64,000 bases of DNA from JALORV01 sp963791235 (GCA_963791235.1 CAWBRW010000029.1:1302001-1366000), one strand, 5' to 3'. Positions 36,893 to 47,688 are shown, counted from the stretch's first letter. A program made the numbers and translations. Notes: generated by a model not told the origin, from the sequence alone.

Positions 36893-38311
36893 CTATCCGT
36901 CCAGCAGTTCTTTCCAGCGAGCGACCTGCTGCAACACCTGGGACGGCGCCGTGCCGCCCGGGTGGTCACGTGCGGAGACCGAGCCGTCCAGCGTGAGTAC
37001 CGGCTGCACGTCGTCCCCGATCAGGGGCGAGAATTCCTTCAGCTGCACCAGCGACAGCTCGGCTAGATCGACCCCGAGTGCGGAAGCTGCCTTCACGGCC
37101 CGCGCCACCGCTTCGTGGGCCTCACGGAACGGCAGGCCCTTGCGCACGAGGTAGTCGGCGAGGTCGGTGGCCGTTGAATAGCCCTCGGCCGCCGCGCGGC
37201 GCATCGCGTCGGCGTCCGCCTCGATGCCCGGAACCATCTCGACGAAGGCGCGCAATGTGTCGAGCACAGTGTCGACCGTATCGAACAGCGGCTCCTTGTC
37301 TTCCTGGTTGTCCTTGTTGTAGGCGAGCGGCTGGCCCTTCATCAGCGTCAACAGCCCCATCAGGTGGCCGATGACGCGGCCGCTCTTGCCGCGGGCGAGT
37401 TCCGGCACATCCGGGTTCTTCTTCTGCGGCATGATCGACGAGCCGGTCGTGAAGCGGTCCGGCAGCCGGACGAAGCCGAAGCGGGGGCTCATCCACAGCA
37501 CCAGTTCCTCCGCGAGCCTGGATACGTGCATCATCAGCAGCGCCGCCGCTGAGGTGAACTCGATCGCGAAATCGCGATCGCTAACAGCATCGAGCGAATT
37601 CTCGGCAATTGCCTCGAAGCCCAGGCGCTGCGCCACGAATGCGCGATCGATCGGAAACGTCGTGCCGGCCAGGGCGGCGGCGCCGAGCGGAAGGCGATTG
37701 ATGCGGCGCCGGGCATCGAGCAGGCGTTCACGATCGCGCTCGAACATCTCGACATAGGCCAGCAAGTGATGGCCGAACGTGACCGGCTGGGCGACCTGCA
37801 GATGGGTGAAGCCCGGCATGACCGTCGCAGCATGGCGCTTTGCCTGCGCGACCAGCGCGCGCTGCAGTGTCCGGACCACCACGACGATGCGGTCGACTTC
37901 GCCGCGCAGCCACAGCCGCAGGTCGGTGGCCACCTGGTCATTGCGCGAGCGCCCGGTGTGCAGCCGCTTGCCGGCGTCGCCGACGAGGTCGGTGAGCCGC
38001 TTCTCGACATTGAGGTGTACGTCCTCGAGGTCGATGCGCCACTCGAACTCGCCACGTTCGATCTCGCCGCGGACCTGCGCCAGCCCACGCTCGATTGCCA
38101 CGAGATCATCCTTCGAGATGATCCCCTGCCGGGCCAGCATCGCGGCATGCGCCAGCGATCCTTCGATGTCGGCGAGCGCCATGCGACGGTCGAAACCGAT
38201 CGACGCCGTGTATCGCAGCACGAAATCCGCGACCGGTTCGTCGAAACGACCGGACCATGCGCTGCTTTTCGTGCCTAGTGGATCGGATGGTGTCGCGGGG
38301 GGCTCTGACAT
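36893..38311 (-). CDS. argH: Argininosuccinate lyase
   Basis: 472 aa from the ATG at 38311. Last step of arginine synthesis, splitting argininosuccinate to arginine and fumarate. Superfamily signature GSSIMPQKKNPD at 290-301 with the flexible catalytic serine loop. HTGRSRNDQ (118-126) and PGFTHLQVAQP (167-177) are the other two conserved regions. A TATAAT -10 lies 73 bp upstream. Divergent from a LytS-type kinase gene, as in other Betaproteobacteria. Confidence 0.96.
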   Translation of the reverse strand: MSEPPATPSDPLGTKSSAWSGRFDEPVADFVLRYTASIGFDRRMALADIEGSLAHAAMLARQGIISKDDLVAIERGLAQVRGEIERGEFEWRIDLEDVHLNVEKRLTDLVGDAGKRLHTGRSRNDQVATDLRLWLRGEVDRIVVVVRTLQRALVAQAKRHAATVMPGFTHLQVAQPVTFGHHLLAYVEMFERDRERLLDARRRINRLPLGAAALAGTTFPIDRAFVAQRLGFEAIAENSLDAVSDRDFAIEFTSAAALLMMHVSRLAEELVLWMSPRFGFVRLPDRFTTGSSIMPQKKNPDVPELARGKSGRVIGHLMGLLTLMKGQPLAYNKDNQEDKEPLFDTVDTVLDTLRAFVEMVPGIEADADAMRRAAAEGYSTATDLADYLVRKGLPFREAHEAVARAVKAASALGVDLAELSLVQLKEFSPLIGDDVQPVLTLDGSVSARDHPGGTAPSQVLQQVARWKELLDG

Positions 38312-38383
38312 AATCGTTTCGAGGGGAGGGCGGCCATGTACATCGAACCGAGGACCACCGTCGCAACTTGTGAGTCGTCGCCG

Positions 38384-38389
38384 ATTATA
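38384..38389 (-). promoter_or_regulatory. Candidate -10 element for argH
   Basis: Exact TATAAT on the minus strand, 73 bp before the argH start. No good -35 at 16-18 bp, so this is a partial promoter match only. Confidence 0.35.
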
Positions 38390-38394
38390 GGTTT

Positions 38395-39438
38395 GTGAAG
38401 CCAACGCCACCTGCGATCAAGGGTCCGCTCGCCCGCGCGGAGACCGCCGCCCCGACGCCGCGCCAGGTCATCCCCGATGGCTGCAACATGGGGGTGCTGC
38501 TGCGCGTGATCGGGATCGTCGTGGCGCTATCGTTGACTGCAGCCATCGCCGATGCAGGGAGCCCAGCCGAGACACTGGCTCAGTTCCTGCGGATCACCTC
38601 GATCGCCGCGCCCGCCACGCTGACCACGCTGATGCTCTGGTGCGCGGAGTTGCGCGCTTTGCCCCTGCTGACGGTTCCCGTGCAGCGCGCCATCGCGTGG
38701 GCGACGCCCGCAGTCGTCAGCTTGCTGCTGTCCTCGCTGCTGCGGGAAAGCGCCAACGCCTGGACGCCGATCGGGCATGCGCTTGCAGCGCTGGCTCTGG
38801 GCGCCGGGGTGCAGCACTACTACGAGCTGCGCCAGCGCGCGTTCTCGCCGGCGCTGGCCGAGGCCAAGTATCAGGCGCTGCAATCACGCATCCGCCCGCA
38901 TTTCCTGTTCAACAGCCTCAACGCGGTGCTGGCGGTGATCCGCACCGAACCGGGCAAGGCCGAGCGCATGCTGGAAAGCATCGCCGAACTGTTCCGCGCG
39001 GTCATGGCGGACACGCGCAAGCTCGTGCCACTTGCGCAGGAGATCGAGCTCTGCCGCAACTATGTGGAGATCGAGCAGACCCGGCTCGGAAATAGGCTGG
39101 CCGTTGACTGGCAAATCGGGGCATACCACCCCCGGGCAAAAGTGCCACAGTTGCTACTGCAGCCGGTGATTGAAAACGCGATCCGGTATGGAGCCGAAAA
39201 GCTCCCGGGGTGCGCAGATATCATCGTGCGGGTACGCCAGCACGGTTTCGCGCTGGAACTGTTCGTCAGCAATCCGATTGCACCGGAGCGCCCTGAGCGC
39301 GAGGGCAACCAGATCGGTCTGGCGAACATCCGCGGCCGGCTGGCATTGATTTATGACCTCGAAGCGAAGATCGAGACGCAGGTCAGGCGCAATCGCTTCG
39401 AACTGACGATGACCTTGCCGGTCGAGAAACGCGCCTGA
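38395..39438 (+). CDS. LytS/AlgZ-type sensor histidine kinase
   Basis: 347 aa from GTG at 38395. The N-terminal half has four membrane helices. The His_kinase (PF06580) domain holds the phospho-acceptor H169 in RIRPHFLFNSLNAVLA. The ATP-binding N-box is LLLQPVIENAIRYG and the G-box NQIGLANIRGRL. There is no separate sensor domain, as in Pseudomonas AlgZ. It overlaps nothing and is followed 10 bp later by its LytTR partner. Confidence 0.92.
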   Translation: MKPTPPAIKGPLARAETAAPTPRQVIPDGCNMGVLLRVIGIVVALSLTAAIADAGSPAETLAQFLRITSIAAPATLTTLMLWCAELRALPLLTVPVQRAIAWATPAVVSLLLSSLLRESANAWTPIGHALAALALGAGVQHYYELRQRAFSPALAEAKYQALQSRIRPHFLFNSLNAVLAVIRTEPGKAERMLESIAELFRAVMADTRKLVPLAQEIELCRNYVEIEQTRLGNRLAVDWQIGAYHPRAKVPQLLLQPVIENAIRYGAEKLPGCADIIVRVRQHGFALELFVSNPIAPERPEREGNQIGLANIRGRLALIYDLEAKIETQVRRNRFELTMTLPVEKRA

Positions 39439-39448
39439 AGGGCCCGCC

Positions 39449-40222
39449 ATGTTGAACGTGATGATTGTCGACGATGAACCTCCGGCGCGAGCACGCCTCG
39501 GGCAGGTTCTGCGCGACTGCTCCGAGCAGGTCTCGCTGCAGCTGGTGGGCGAGGCCGGCGGCGGCATCCGCGGACTCGAGGAGGTCGACCGGCTGAATCC
39601 CGACGTCGTGCTGCTCGACATTCACATGCCGGACATGAACGGCATCGAGATGGCGCGTCACCTGGCGCAACGGAACAATCCTCCGGCGGTGATCTTCGTG
39701 ACCGCGTACGACGAGCACGCCCTCGAGGCGTTCGAAGTGCGCGCTCTCGATTACCTGATGAAACCGGTGCGTGCCGAGCGGCTGGTCGCCGCGCTGGCGC
39801 GCGCCGAACGCTTCCGCACGCACGAACCGCGCATCGAAGACCTCGCCAAGACGATTGGCGCGGTGCGTTCGCACGTGACGGTGTCCGAACGCGGCCGCAT
39901 GATCCTGGTGCCGGTCGAGGACATCGTCTACCTGCGCGCAGAACTGAAGTACGTGACGATCCGCACGGTGGCGCGCGAGCACCTGACCGAGGAATCGCTG
40001 ACGTCGCTCGAGAGCGAGTTCGGCGAGCGCTTCGTGCGCATTCACCGCAATGCGCTGGTCGCGCGCAGGGCCATCCTCGGCTTCCAGCGCGTCCGCGGCA
40101 GCATCGACGAGGAAGGTGAATCGTCGGAAGGACACTGGGAAGTGCTGCTCAAGGACGTGCCGGAGCGGCTGCCCATCAGTCGCCGGCAGTGGCCGACCGT
40201 GAAGGCGGCATCGAAGTCATAG
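39449..40222 (+). CDS. LytTR-family response regulator (AlgR-like)
   Basis: 257 aa. Receiver domain with phospho-acceptor D57 in VVLLDIHMPDMNG and signature Lys in LDYLMKPVRAERL. DNA-binding LytTR domain from about residue 150 (VEDIVYLRAELKYVTIRT; FVRIHRNALVARRAI). Forms a two-component pair with the preceding kinase. In Pseudomonas the homologue controls alginate and twitching; the regulon here is unknown. The gene is followed directly by the hairpin-module repeat. Confidence 0.93.
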   Translation: MLNVMIVDDEPPARARLGQVLRDCSEQVSLQLVGEAGGGIRGLEEVDRLNPDVVLLDIHMPDMNGIEMARHLAQRNNPPAVIFVTAYDEHALEAFEVRALDYLMKPVRAERLVAALARAERFRTHEPRIEDLAKTIGAVRSHVTVSERGRMILVPVEDIVYLRAELKYVTIRTVAREHLTEESLTSLESEFGERFVRIHRNALVARRAILGFQRVRGSIDEEGESSEGHWEVLLKDVPERLPISRRQWPTVKAASKS

Positions 40223-40707
40223 CGTCGCTCGTGTACGCGATCGGCTGCGCCGATCGCACGTGCACTCGCTCCGGTTACGGTTCGCGCGAAGCGCGAACTG
40301 CTCAACACTGATCAGTCGGCTGCGCTCCGGAGCGGCCGCGCGCTCCGCCGACATTCAACGGCACGACTCCCACCCGACCTCCCTCCGCGAGGGAGGAGCC
40401 TGACACCCCATCCCTGCGCCCTTCCCCGCCGAGCGGGGAAGGGACAACACCAGACTGCGAAACGCCGCCCGCCCTGCAATTGCGCTTGATTCGCACCCGC
40501 CCCTCGCGGAGGGGCGGGACGGGGTGGGGAGCAAGCATCCCTCTCGCTCGGCGAGAGGGCAGGGAGAGTGCCGAGCATTTGTCTTTCGGCGGAGCGCGCG
40601 GCCGCTCCGGAGCGCAGCCGACTAACTGTGGTTGAGCGCACGCGCAGCGTGCGTACCGCGACGAGTGCACGTGCGACGCGCGCAGCGCGTCGCGTACACG
40701 AGGAGCG
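40223..40707. repeat. Array of hairpins: two convergent copies of a 3'-end module between LytTR gene and ppc
   Basis: Non-coding 485 bp with ten tight hairpins (3-nt loops, 7-11 bp stems except the third and eighth, which are longer). Positions: 40237-40257, 40280-40298, 40315-40352, 40378-40396, 40419-40443, 40496-40518, 40539-40559, 40586-40624, 40637-40653, 40673-40693. The block is itself an inverted repeat: CTCGTGTACGCGA (40228) pairs with its complement at 40690-40702, a 15-mer at 40254-40268 with 40662-40676, and a 38-mer at 40314-40351 with 40586-40623. Each half starts right after a stop codon (LytTR on the left, ppc on the right). A third copy is at 62896-63050. It could act in termination, mRNA stability or as a REP-like element. 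Confidence 0.85.
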
Positions 40708-43459
40708 CTACCCAGTATTGCGCAGCCCCGCCGAGATCCCGTTGATCGTCAGGTGGATCCCGCGCTTGATGCGTTCATCCGTGACTCCCGCGCGGTGCCG
40801 CTTGATGAGTTCGACCTGCAGGTGATTCAGCGGGTCAATGTAGGGCAGGCGGTGCCGCAGGGCCTGCTGCAGTTCCGGGCTCTTTTCCAGCAGGTGCTTC
40901 TGGCCGCTGATCGCGAGCAGATGGCGCGTCGCGAGCCGCCATTCGCTGCGGATCGCCGCCATGATGACGGCACCGCGACGGCGGTTCTGCGCCAACTGTG
41001 CATAGCGTCCCCCGATGGCGAGATCGGCCTTGGCCAGCACCATTTCCATGTTCGACAGCAGCGTGCGGAAGAACGGCCAGTCGTGCGCCATCGCGGCCAG
41101 AACGCTGCTGCGCTCGCGTCGCTGCCGTGCGCTGCCTTCGCTGAGCCAGGCTTCGATGCCGCTGCCGAAGCCATACCAGCCCGGCAGCAGGATGCGACAC
41201 TGGCCCCACGAAAACACCCACGGAATCGCGCGCAGGTCTTCGATGCGCCCGGTGAAGCGGCGTGCTGCGGGCCGGCTGCCGATGTTGAGTTCCATGATCT
41301 CCGTGATCGGCGTCGCGCTGAAGAAGAACTCCGCAAAACCGTCGGTCTCGTAGACCAGCGCGCGGTAGGCACGGTGCGAATGCCGTGCGATCTCGTCCAT
41401 CGCCGCCTCGAATACGCGCTCCTGCGCCGAGGCTAGCGTCGGCGGCGCCAGGCTCGCCTCGAGCAGGGCGGCGACCAGCGTCTCCAGGTGGTTTCTACCG
41501 AGACGCGGATCGGCATAACGAGCCTGGATGATTTCACCCTGCTCGGTCAGGCGCAGCTGCCCGCGGACGCTGCCGGGAGGCTGCGCCAGGATCGCGTCGT
41601 AGCTCGGGCCGCCACCGCGTCCGACCGTGCCGCCACGTCCGTGGAACAGTCTCAATCGCACGTGCTCGATCATCGGCGAGCCGCGTCAGTCGCTGCGTGG
41701 TCCGGTACAGCTGCCAGGTCGACATCAGGAAGCCGCCGTCCTTGTTGCTGTCCGAATACCCGAGCATCACTTCCTGCAGGGGTTCGCGTGCCGCCGGTGC
41801 GAGCAGCAGGCTGCGCAGGCCCGGATGCGCCCACAGTTCGCGCATGATCGTCGGCGCCCGTTCAAGATCGTCGATCGTCTCGAACAGCGGCACGACCATC
41901 AGCCGGCAGTGGCGCTGCTCGATCCCGCCCAGCAGACCGCACTCCTTCTGCAGCAGCGCGACCTCCAGCAGGTCCGAGAGCGCCTCGGTGTGGGAAACGA
42001 TATGGCGCTCGATCGCGCGTGCGCCGAAGGCACTGCGCAGTTCACGCGCGGCGTCGAACACCGCAAGTTCGGTCTGGGTGCGGGCGCTGTACTGCAGATG
42101 CGTGGATACCAGCGGCCGCGCGTGCGCCAGTTCGCGCGACAGCAGCCGCACGCGCTCGGCCTCGCCGAGGCGCCGGTAATCGGTGCAGACCTCGGCGGCG
42201 GCAAGCAGCTCGGCAACGACGGATTCCAACACGTCCGAGCTCTGGCGCAGGTCGAGCGTGGCCCCGTGAAAGCCGAACACCTCGACGGAGCGCAGCAGCG
42301 GCTCCACCCGGAGGCGTGCAATACGCGCGCTGCCGTGGTGCGCCAGTGAATCGGCCACGGTCTGCAGGTTCTGGTGGAACTGCTCGGCCGTGTCATAGGG
42401 CGCGGCGACCGCAACGGCGGGCCGCGCATGAAGGGAGAGGTCGAGACGCGCTGCTGTCGCCAGCAGGCGGGCATAGACGCCGGTCAGGGCGCAGGCGATA
42501 CGGCTCGTCCGCACGCTGCCGCGAAGGATCCGGACTGGCACGGGCGAGCGCCTCCAGCGTCCGCGCTGACCGACGTCAGCAACTGCGACATCGACAGTTC
42601 CGCGCCCAGTGCGTGCACGGCCCCGGCATAGTGGTCGAAAACGGTGGTCGACTGCGCTACGAGCGCAGCCCGCATCGTTTCCGCAGTGACATGGGGGTGG
42701 CCATCGCGATCGCCACCGATCCAGCTGCCCAGCGCGAGGAACGGCGGGATGCGCTCGGGCAGTCGTGCCTGGCGCGACAGGTCCGCGTACAGCGCGGGCA
42801 TTTCGCGCAGGAACGTCGTGCGCCAGTAGGCGAGCGCGTTGGTGATCTCGTCATGCACGCTGAGCTTGGCCGGGACGCAGCATGCGCGTCTGCCAGAGCG
42901 TCGAGATGGCGGCGAGCAGCTCGTCGTCGATCGCCGCGTGACGGTCTTCCGGCGACGTTTCGCGCGCTTCGATCAGCGCCGCGATCGAGCGCTCGGCGTC
43001 GAGGATGCTCTTGCGACGTACCTCGGTCGGATGGGCAGTCAGCACCGGCATCAGGCAAGCGTCCGCGAGCAGGGATGCCAGCCGGCGCGGGCCGATGCGA
43101 CGCTCCTGAAGCGAGTCGAGTGCACGCGCGAGCGACCCCGGCCTCGCGGGGCCTTCGGCGCTCTGTCGACGCACGAGGTGTCGGTCCTCGGCGATGTTCG
43201 CCAGATGCGAGAAATAGCTGAACGCGCGCACGACACCGATCGTTTCATCGCGCGACAACTTGCGCAGCAGCGCGTCGAGCTGGCGCGCTGCGGCGGGATC
43301 GCCTTCACGGCGGAAGCGCAACGCGGTCTGCCGGATCGCCTCCACTTTGCCGTACAGCGCTTCGCCGTCGTGACCGCGCAGTACCTCGCCGAGCAGCTGT
43401 CCGAGCAGCCGGATGTCGTGGCGCAAGCCCTGGTCGAGTGCGGTCGTCATCGTTGCCAT
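40708..43459 (-). CDS. ppc: Phosphoenolpyruvate carboxylase (four one-base insertions)
   Basis: About 915 aa after repair, normal for bacterial PEPC, which makes oxaloacetate from PEP and bicarbonate. ATG at 43459. Conserved blocks: LMPVLTAHPTEVRRKSIL (catalytic His), LGSWIGGDRDGHPHVT, MLGYSDSNKDGGFL, RLRLFHGRGGTVGRGGGP and the C-terminal GISAGLRNTG. The frame breaks near 42874, 42572, 42500 and 41677, each consistent with one extra base. All active-site blocks are kept, so a working gene is likely. It sits between the two-component pair and hemC, as in other Betaproteobacteria, divergent from hemC. Confidence 0.92.
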
Positions 43460-43548
43460 CCGCCGTGGATCATGCATGAAGCGCGAACCCCCGGTGCTAG
43501 ACTCGCCGCGCTTTTTTTGCGGGACAATGCAGTGAGAGGACGTCGTCG

Positions 43549-44473
43549 ATGAATGCGCCGGCGCGTGTCGTCATAGCGACGCGTGAAAGCCCGCTCGCCC
43601 TGTGGCAGGCCGAGCACGTGCGCGACCTCCTGGCGAGCCGCCTGCCCGACACGCGGGTCGAATTGCTCGGCATGACGACGCGCGGTGACCAGATCCTCGA
43701 TCGCACGCTGTCGAAGGTCGGCGGCAAGGGCCTCTTCGTCAAGGAACTCGAGGTCGCACTCCTCGAGCGTCGTGCACAGCTTGCGGTGCACTCGCTGAAG
43801 GACGTGCCGATGGAGCTCGCGCCGGAGTTCACTCTGGCCGCGGTGATGAAGCGCGAGGACCCGCGCGACTGCCTGGTTTCCAACCGCTTCGCTTCGCTCG
43901 AGGACCTGCCGGCCGGTGCCCGAGTCGGTACGTCGAGCCTGCGTCGCGAACTGATGCTGCGCGCCCGGTTTCCGTCGCTTCTGATCGAGGCGGTGCGCGG
44001 CAACGTCAACACGCGACTCGCCAAGCTCGACCGCGGCGACTTCGATGCGCTGGTGATGGCGGCCGCGGGATTGAAGCGCCTCGGTCTGGCGTCGCGCATC
44101 CGCCAGATCATTCCGACCGCGGTGTCGCTGCCGGCCCCGGGACAAGGGGCGCTGGGGATCGAGGTTTTGAGCGACGACCGCGTGACCGCAGAACTCCTCG
44201 CGCCGCTCGACGATGCCGCGACTCGCGCGGCGACGGCGGCCGAGCGCGGCGTCTCGCGCGGACTCGGGCGGCAGTTGCCAGGTGCCCCTGGCCGCGTATG
44301 CCGAAGTCGAAGGCGACCGGCTGCGACTGCGCGCGCTGGTCGGCAACGCCGCGACTGGCGAGTATGTCGAGACCGAAGCCAGCGGCGCTCTGGCCGAGGC
44401 GGACGATCTGGCGTTGCGAGCCGTTGCGCACCTGAAGGAGCGCGGGGCACTGCGACTGCTGGGTATGGCCTGA
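43549..44473 (+). CDS. hemC: Porphobilinogen deaminase (one-base frameshift)
   Basis: About 307 aa after repair. Builds hydroxymethylbilane from four porphobilinogens. IATRESPLALWQAEHVRDLL is the family start, VHSLKDVPM carries the catalytic Asp, RVGTSSLRR binds the chain, and the cofactor-bearing Cys is in GGSCQVPLAAY after the frameshift. The extra base is in the GGG near 44271. hemD begins 5 bp after the stop. A possible -10 (TAGACT, 43498-43503) precedes the gene. Confidence 0.93.
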
Positions 44474-44478
44474 ACGGC

Positions 44479-45247
44479 GTGAATCCGCCGGTCATCGTCA
44501 CGCGTCCCGTCCCGGCGGGGCCGCGGCTGCTGCGCCGGCTGCAGCAGGCCGGGCGGGACGCCGTCTGGTGGCCCGCCTTCGAACTTGGGGCCGCGCCGGA
44601 TCCCTCGCGGGCCCGTGCGACCCTCGCGCGTCTTGTCGATTTCGACCTGGCGATCTTCGTCAGCCCCGCGGCGGTCCAGGCGGTGGCTGACCTGCGCGAC
44701 GCCCCGTGGCCGCTCGACACGATGATCGGCGCGGTCGGCGCAGCCACCGAAGCCGCCGTACACCGTCAACTGAACGTTGCCAGCGGACGCGATCGTCATT
44801 GCTCCTGCAGAGCATGGCTCGGGGTCGGAAGCCTTCTGGACCGAGTGGATTCGGCAGCAACGGGCCGCCCACCGCGTGCTGATCCTGCGCGCGCAGCACG
44901 GGCGGGAGTGGCTGGGTGAGCAGTTCGTGGCGACCGGGGCGCAGGTCGAGGTGCTGCCCGTGTACACCCGGGCCGAAGGCACACTCGATGACGTGGGGCT
45001 CAAACGTCTGCGCCGCTGGGTGGACGCGGACGCACCGGTCGTGACCGTCTTCTCCAGCAGCGAATCGGTCGATGCGCTGGATCGCCAGCTGGCGGTGTCG
45101 TCCGGGGCAACCGCCTGGCTGCGCCGCGGAGTCGCCGTGGCAACGCACGAGCGCGTCGCAGAGCAGTTGTTGGCTGCCGGCTACACGCGGGTTGAATTGT
45201 CCGCTCCGGACGACGATGCGTTGATGGCGCGGCTAGAATCGATTTAG
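44479..45247 (+). CDS. hemD: Uroporphyrinogen-III synthase (one-base frameshift)
   Basis: About 255 aa after repair, GTG start at 44479. Closes hydroxymethylbilane to uroporphyrinogen III. The weakly conserved family shows VNPPVIVTRPVPAGPRLL at the start, FVSPAAVQAV, LILRAQHGREWLGEQ and VTVFSSSESVDAL. An extra T near 44780 shifts the frame. Gene order hemC-hemD-hemX-hemY supports the call. In the raw sequence hemC's first frame reads on into hemD, which could mislead an automatic caller into a fusion. Confidence 0.88.
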
Positions 45248-45320
45248 CCCTTGCACTCCGTGGGGCCAACACGGCCGCCCCGCTCGATCAACGATCGAGC
45301 CCGCTTCGACGATCATTGCC

Positions 45321-46432
45321 TTGAACAACAACGAGCTGCCACCCAGCGAAACGGCGCAGCCCCCGGCCGTGCCGCAACCGGGCGCGAACGCTATGCCAGT
45401 TGAGCCGCCGTCGACGCCGCCCGCGCGGCGTTCGATCGGATCGTGGGTTGCGGTCATCGCCATTGGCCTGGTGATCGCGGCCGCCGCCTACACGCATGTC
45501 CAGCTGGGCAACCTGCGCAAGGAGTCGGCGCGTCGACTTGGCGAACTGGAGCAGGCGACGCTGCGTGCGAACGAAACCGCCAATCGTGCCGATGCGGAGG
45601 CACGTGCCGCGCGCGAGCGCACCGCGCTGCTCGAAGCGCGCCTGGCGGAGGAGCAGGGTCAGCGCGAGGCGCTCGAACAGCTGTACGCAGACCTGTCGCG
45701 CGGACGTGACGAAGCGGTGCTGGTCGAGGTCGAACGCCTCGTCGCGATGGCAGGCCAGGAACTGTCGATCAGCGGCAACGTGGCGACGGCGCTTGCGGCG
45801 CTGCAGACGGCGGACGTTCGTCTCGCGCGCACCGACAGCGCGCGGTTCCTGCCGCTGCGACGGATGATCGCGCGCGACATCGAACGACTGAAGGTGGCGC
45901 CGACGGTCGACATCGCCGGCATGGCTGTGAAGCTGGACCAGATTGCCGCAGGTGTCGACAGCTGGCCCCTGCTGTCGGACGCGCGAGCGGCCTCTGCCGC
46001 CGTGGCACCGGCCCCGTCGACGCGCCGGAAACCGTTGCCCCGTCGCCGGGAACGCGCTGGTGGGAACGCTGGATCGAACGGCTGCAGGCCGAGCTCGGCG
46101 AGTATCGCGACCTGGTGGTGCTGCGGCGGGTCGAGACGCCAGAGTCGTTGCTGCTGCAGCCACAGCAGCAGCAACTTCTGCGTCTGCAGATCCGCATGCG
46201 GCTGTTGACAGCGCGGTCCGCGCTGCTGACGCGCAATGACCGGCTGTTCCGTGCGGATCTTCTCGAAGCGCAGGCGCTTATCACGCGGCACGTCGATGCG
46301 CGCCAGCCGAACGTTGCTGCCGCGCTGGCGACGATTAGGCAGTTTGCAACGACAGCACTGTCGATGGAGGTGCCGCAGATCAACGACAGCCTGGCGGCCG
46401 TGCGGGCGGCGCGCGTCGTGCCGGGCCGCTGA
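45321..46432 (+). CDS. hemX: HemX-like membrane protein (one-base deletion)
   Basis: About 370 aa after repair. Cytoplasmic Pro-rich N-terminus, one membrane helix (about 40-62) and a long coiled-coil region rich in Glu, Arg and Ala, as in proteobacterial HemX (often mislabelled uroporphyrinogen C-methyltransferase). TTG start at 45321; an ATG 25 codons on is possible. The frame shifts in a C run near 46014, the only case in the window that looks like a missing base. The repaired end reads LLLQPQQQQLLRLQIRMRLL, typical of HemX. Its stop overlaps the hemY start (TGATG). Confidence 0.85.
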
Positions 46433-47688
46433 TGCGCTGGCTGACCTGGGCGCTGGTCCTCGCGCTGCTCGCCGCCGCGGTGGCCATGCTGCTGCAGATC
46501 AATGCCGGCAACGTGGCGTTCTTCGTGCCGCCGCACCGGCTCGACGTCTCGCTCAACCTGTTCCTGCTGGTGCTGGCCGGAGTGCTGATGCTGGTTTATC
46601 TCGGCGCACGTGCATGGCAGCGGGTGGTGGATTTCCCCGAGCAGGTGCGGCTGTATCGGGCGCGGCGCGAGGAAATTGGCGGGCAACAGGCTCTGGTCGA
46701 GGCAGTGCGCAGCCTGCTCGAAGGCCGCTTTGCCCGTGCCGAGAAGGCGGCGCGGGCGGCCCAGTCTTCGACGCGCACCGCAGGGGTGGCGGCGCTGATC
46801 GGTGCGCGGGCGGCGCACCGCATGCAGGAATACGAACGGCGCGACGACTGGCTTTCCCGTGCCGAGGACAGTCGCGAGGTCGACACGGCAAGGCTCGTCA
46901 GCAGCGCTGAGATGTGGTCGGAGCAGCGCGACAACGACGCCGCGCTCGGAGCCATCGATCGCCTGCAGGGTGCCGGCGCGCGGCACATCCATGCGATGCG
47001 CATCGCCCTGAACGCGAACCTCCAGTCCGGACGGTGGGAGGAGGCCTTGAAGGCGCTGCGTGCGCTGGAAAAGCGCAACGCGCTGCATCCTGTGCTGGCA
47101 CGCAAGCTGAAACTCGCCGCGTATCGCGAGCAGCTTCTGACGCAGCGCTACGACCCGATGTCTCTGGAAACGGCGTGGAATGCAATCCCAGCGGCCGACC
47201 GGGCTCTCCCGGAGATCGCGCTCGAGGGCGCCCGGCTGCTCAACGTGGCGGGCCGCGGCGGACGCGCCGCCGAAGCGATCGAGGAGGCGCTCAAGCTGCC
47301 GCACGCCGAGTGGGACGAAACCTGCATGCGGCTGCTCGACGAGTATGCGAGGGCCCAGTCATTTCCGGCACGCGGCCAGCTGGAGCGCGTCGAGCGCTGG
47401 CTCGCCGATTCGCCGCGCGATGATGCGACGCGCGCGGTCCTGCTTCGCACGGCCGGCCTGCTGTGCCTGCGTGAGCAACTGTGGGGCAAGTCGAAGAGTT
47501 ATCTCAGCGACAGCCTGCAGATCGCCAAGCATCCGGCCACTCTGGTGGCACTCGCACGTCTCGCGGACGCCGTCGGCAACGAAGCGGAAGCCGCGCAGCA
47601 CTACCGCGAGGCCGCGCTGGGATTTGCGCAGCCAGTGGCATTGGCCTCCGACAGCTCGCGACCCGGGCTGCGCGACCACGCGGTCTAG
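46432..47688 (+). CDS. hemY: HemY-like tetratricopeptide membrane protein
   Basis: 418 aa with an intact frame. Two N-terminal helices (MRWLTWALVLALLAAAVAML and LNLFLLVLAGVLMLVYLGA) precede a periplasm- or cytoplasm-facing TPR domain made of helix pairs. This is the proteobacterial HemY of the hem operon, distinct from protoporphyrinogen oxidase HemY; it is thought to scaffold heme biosynthesis proteins. Coupled to hemX by a TGATG overlap. Confidence 0.9.
   Translation: MRWLTWALVLALLAAAVAMLLQINAGNVAFFVPPHRLDVSLNLFLLVLAGVLMLVYLGARAWQRVVDFPEQVRLYRARREEIGGQQALVEAVRSLLEGRFARAEKAARAAQSSTRTAGVAALIGARAAHRMQEYERRDDWLSRAEDSREVDTARLVSSAEMWSEQRDNDAALGAIDRLQGAGARHIHAMRIALNANLQSGRWEEALKALRALEKRNALHPVLARKLKLAAYREQLLTQRYDPMSLETAWNAIPAADRALPEIALEGARLLNVAGRGGRAAEAIEEALKLPHAEWDETCMRLLDEYARAQSFPARGQLERVERWLADSPRDDATRAVLLRTAGLLCLREQLWGKSKSYLSDSLQIAKHPATLVALARLADAVGNEAEAAQHYREAALGFAQPVALASDSSRPGLRDHAV

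Noticed and set aside
40223..40707. CRISPR array or tRNA cluster
   Set aside because: The repeats are individual hairpins with varying stems, not equal repeats with unique spacers, and no tRNA cloverleaf features are present.
43549..44919. A hemC-hemD fusion protein
   Set aside because: The read-through arises from a one-base insertion in hemC; repaired frames give a normal hemC stop and a separate hemD start 5 bp later.
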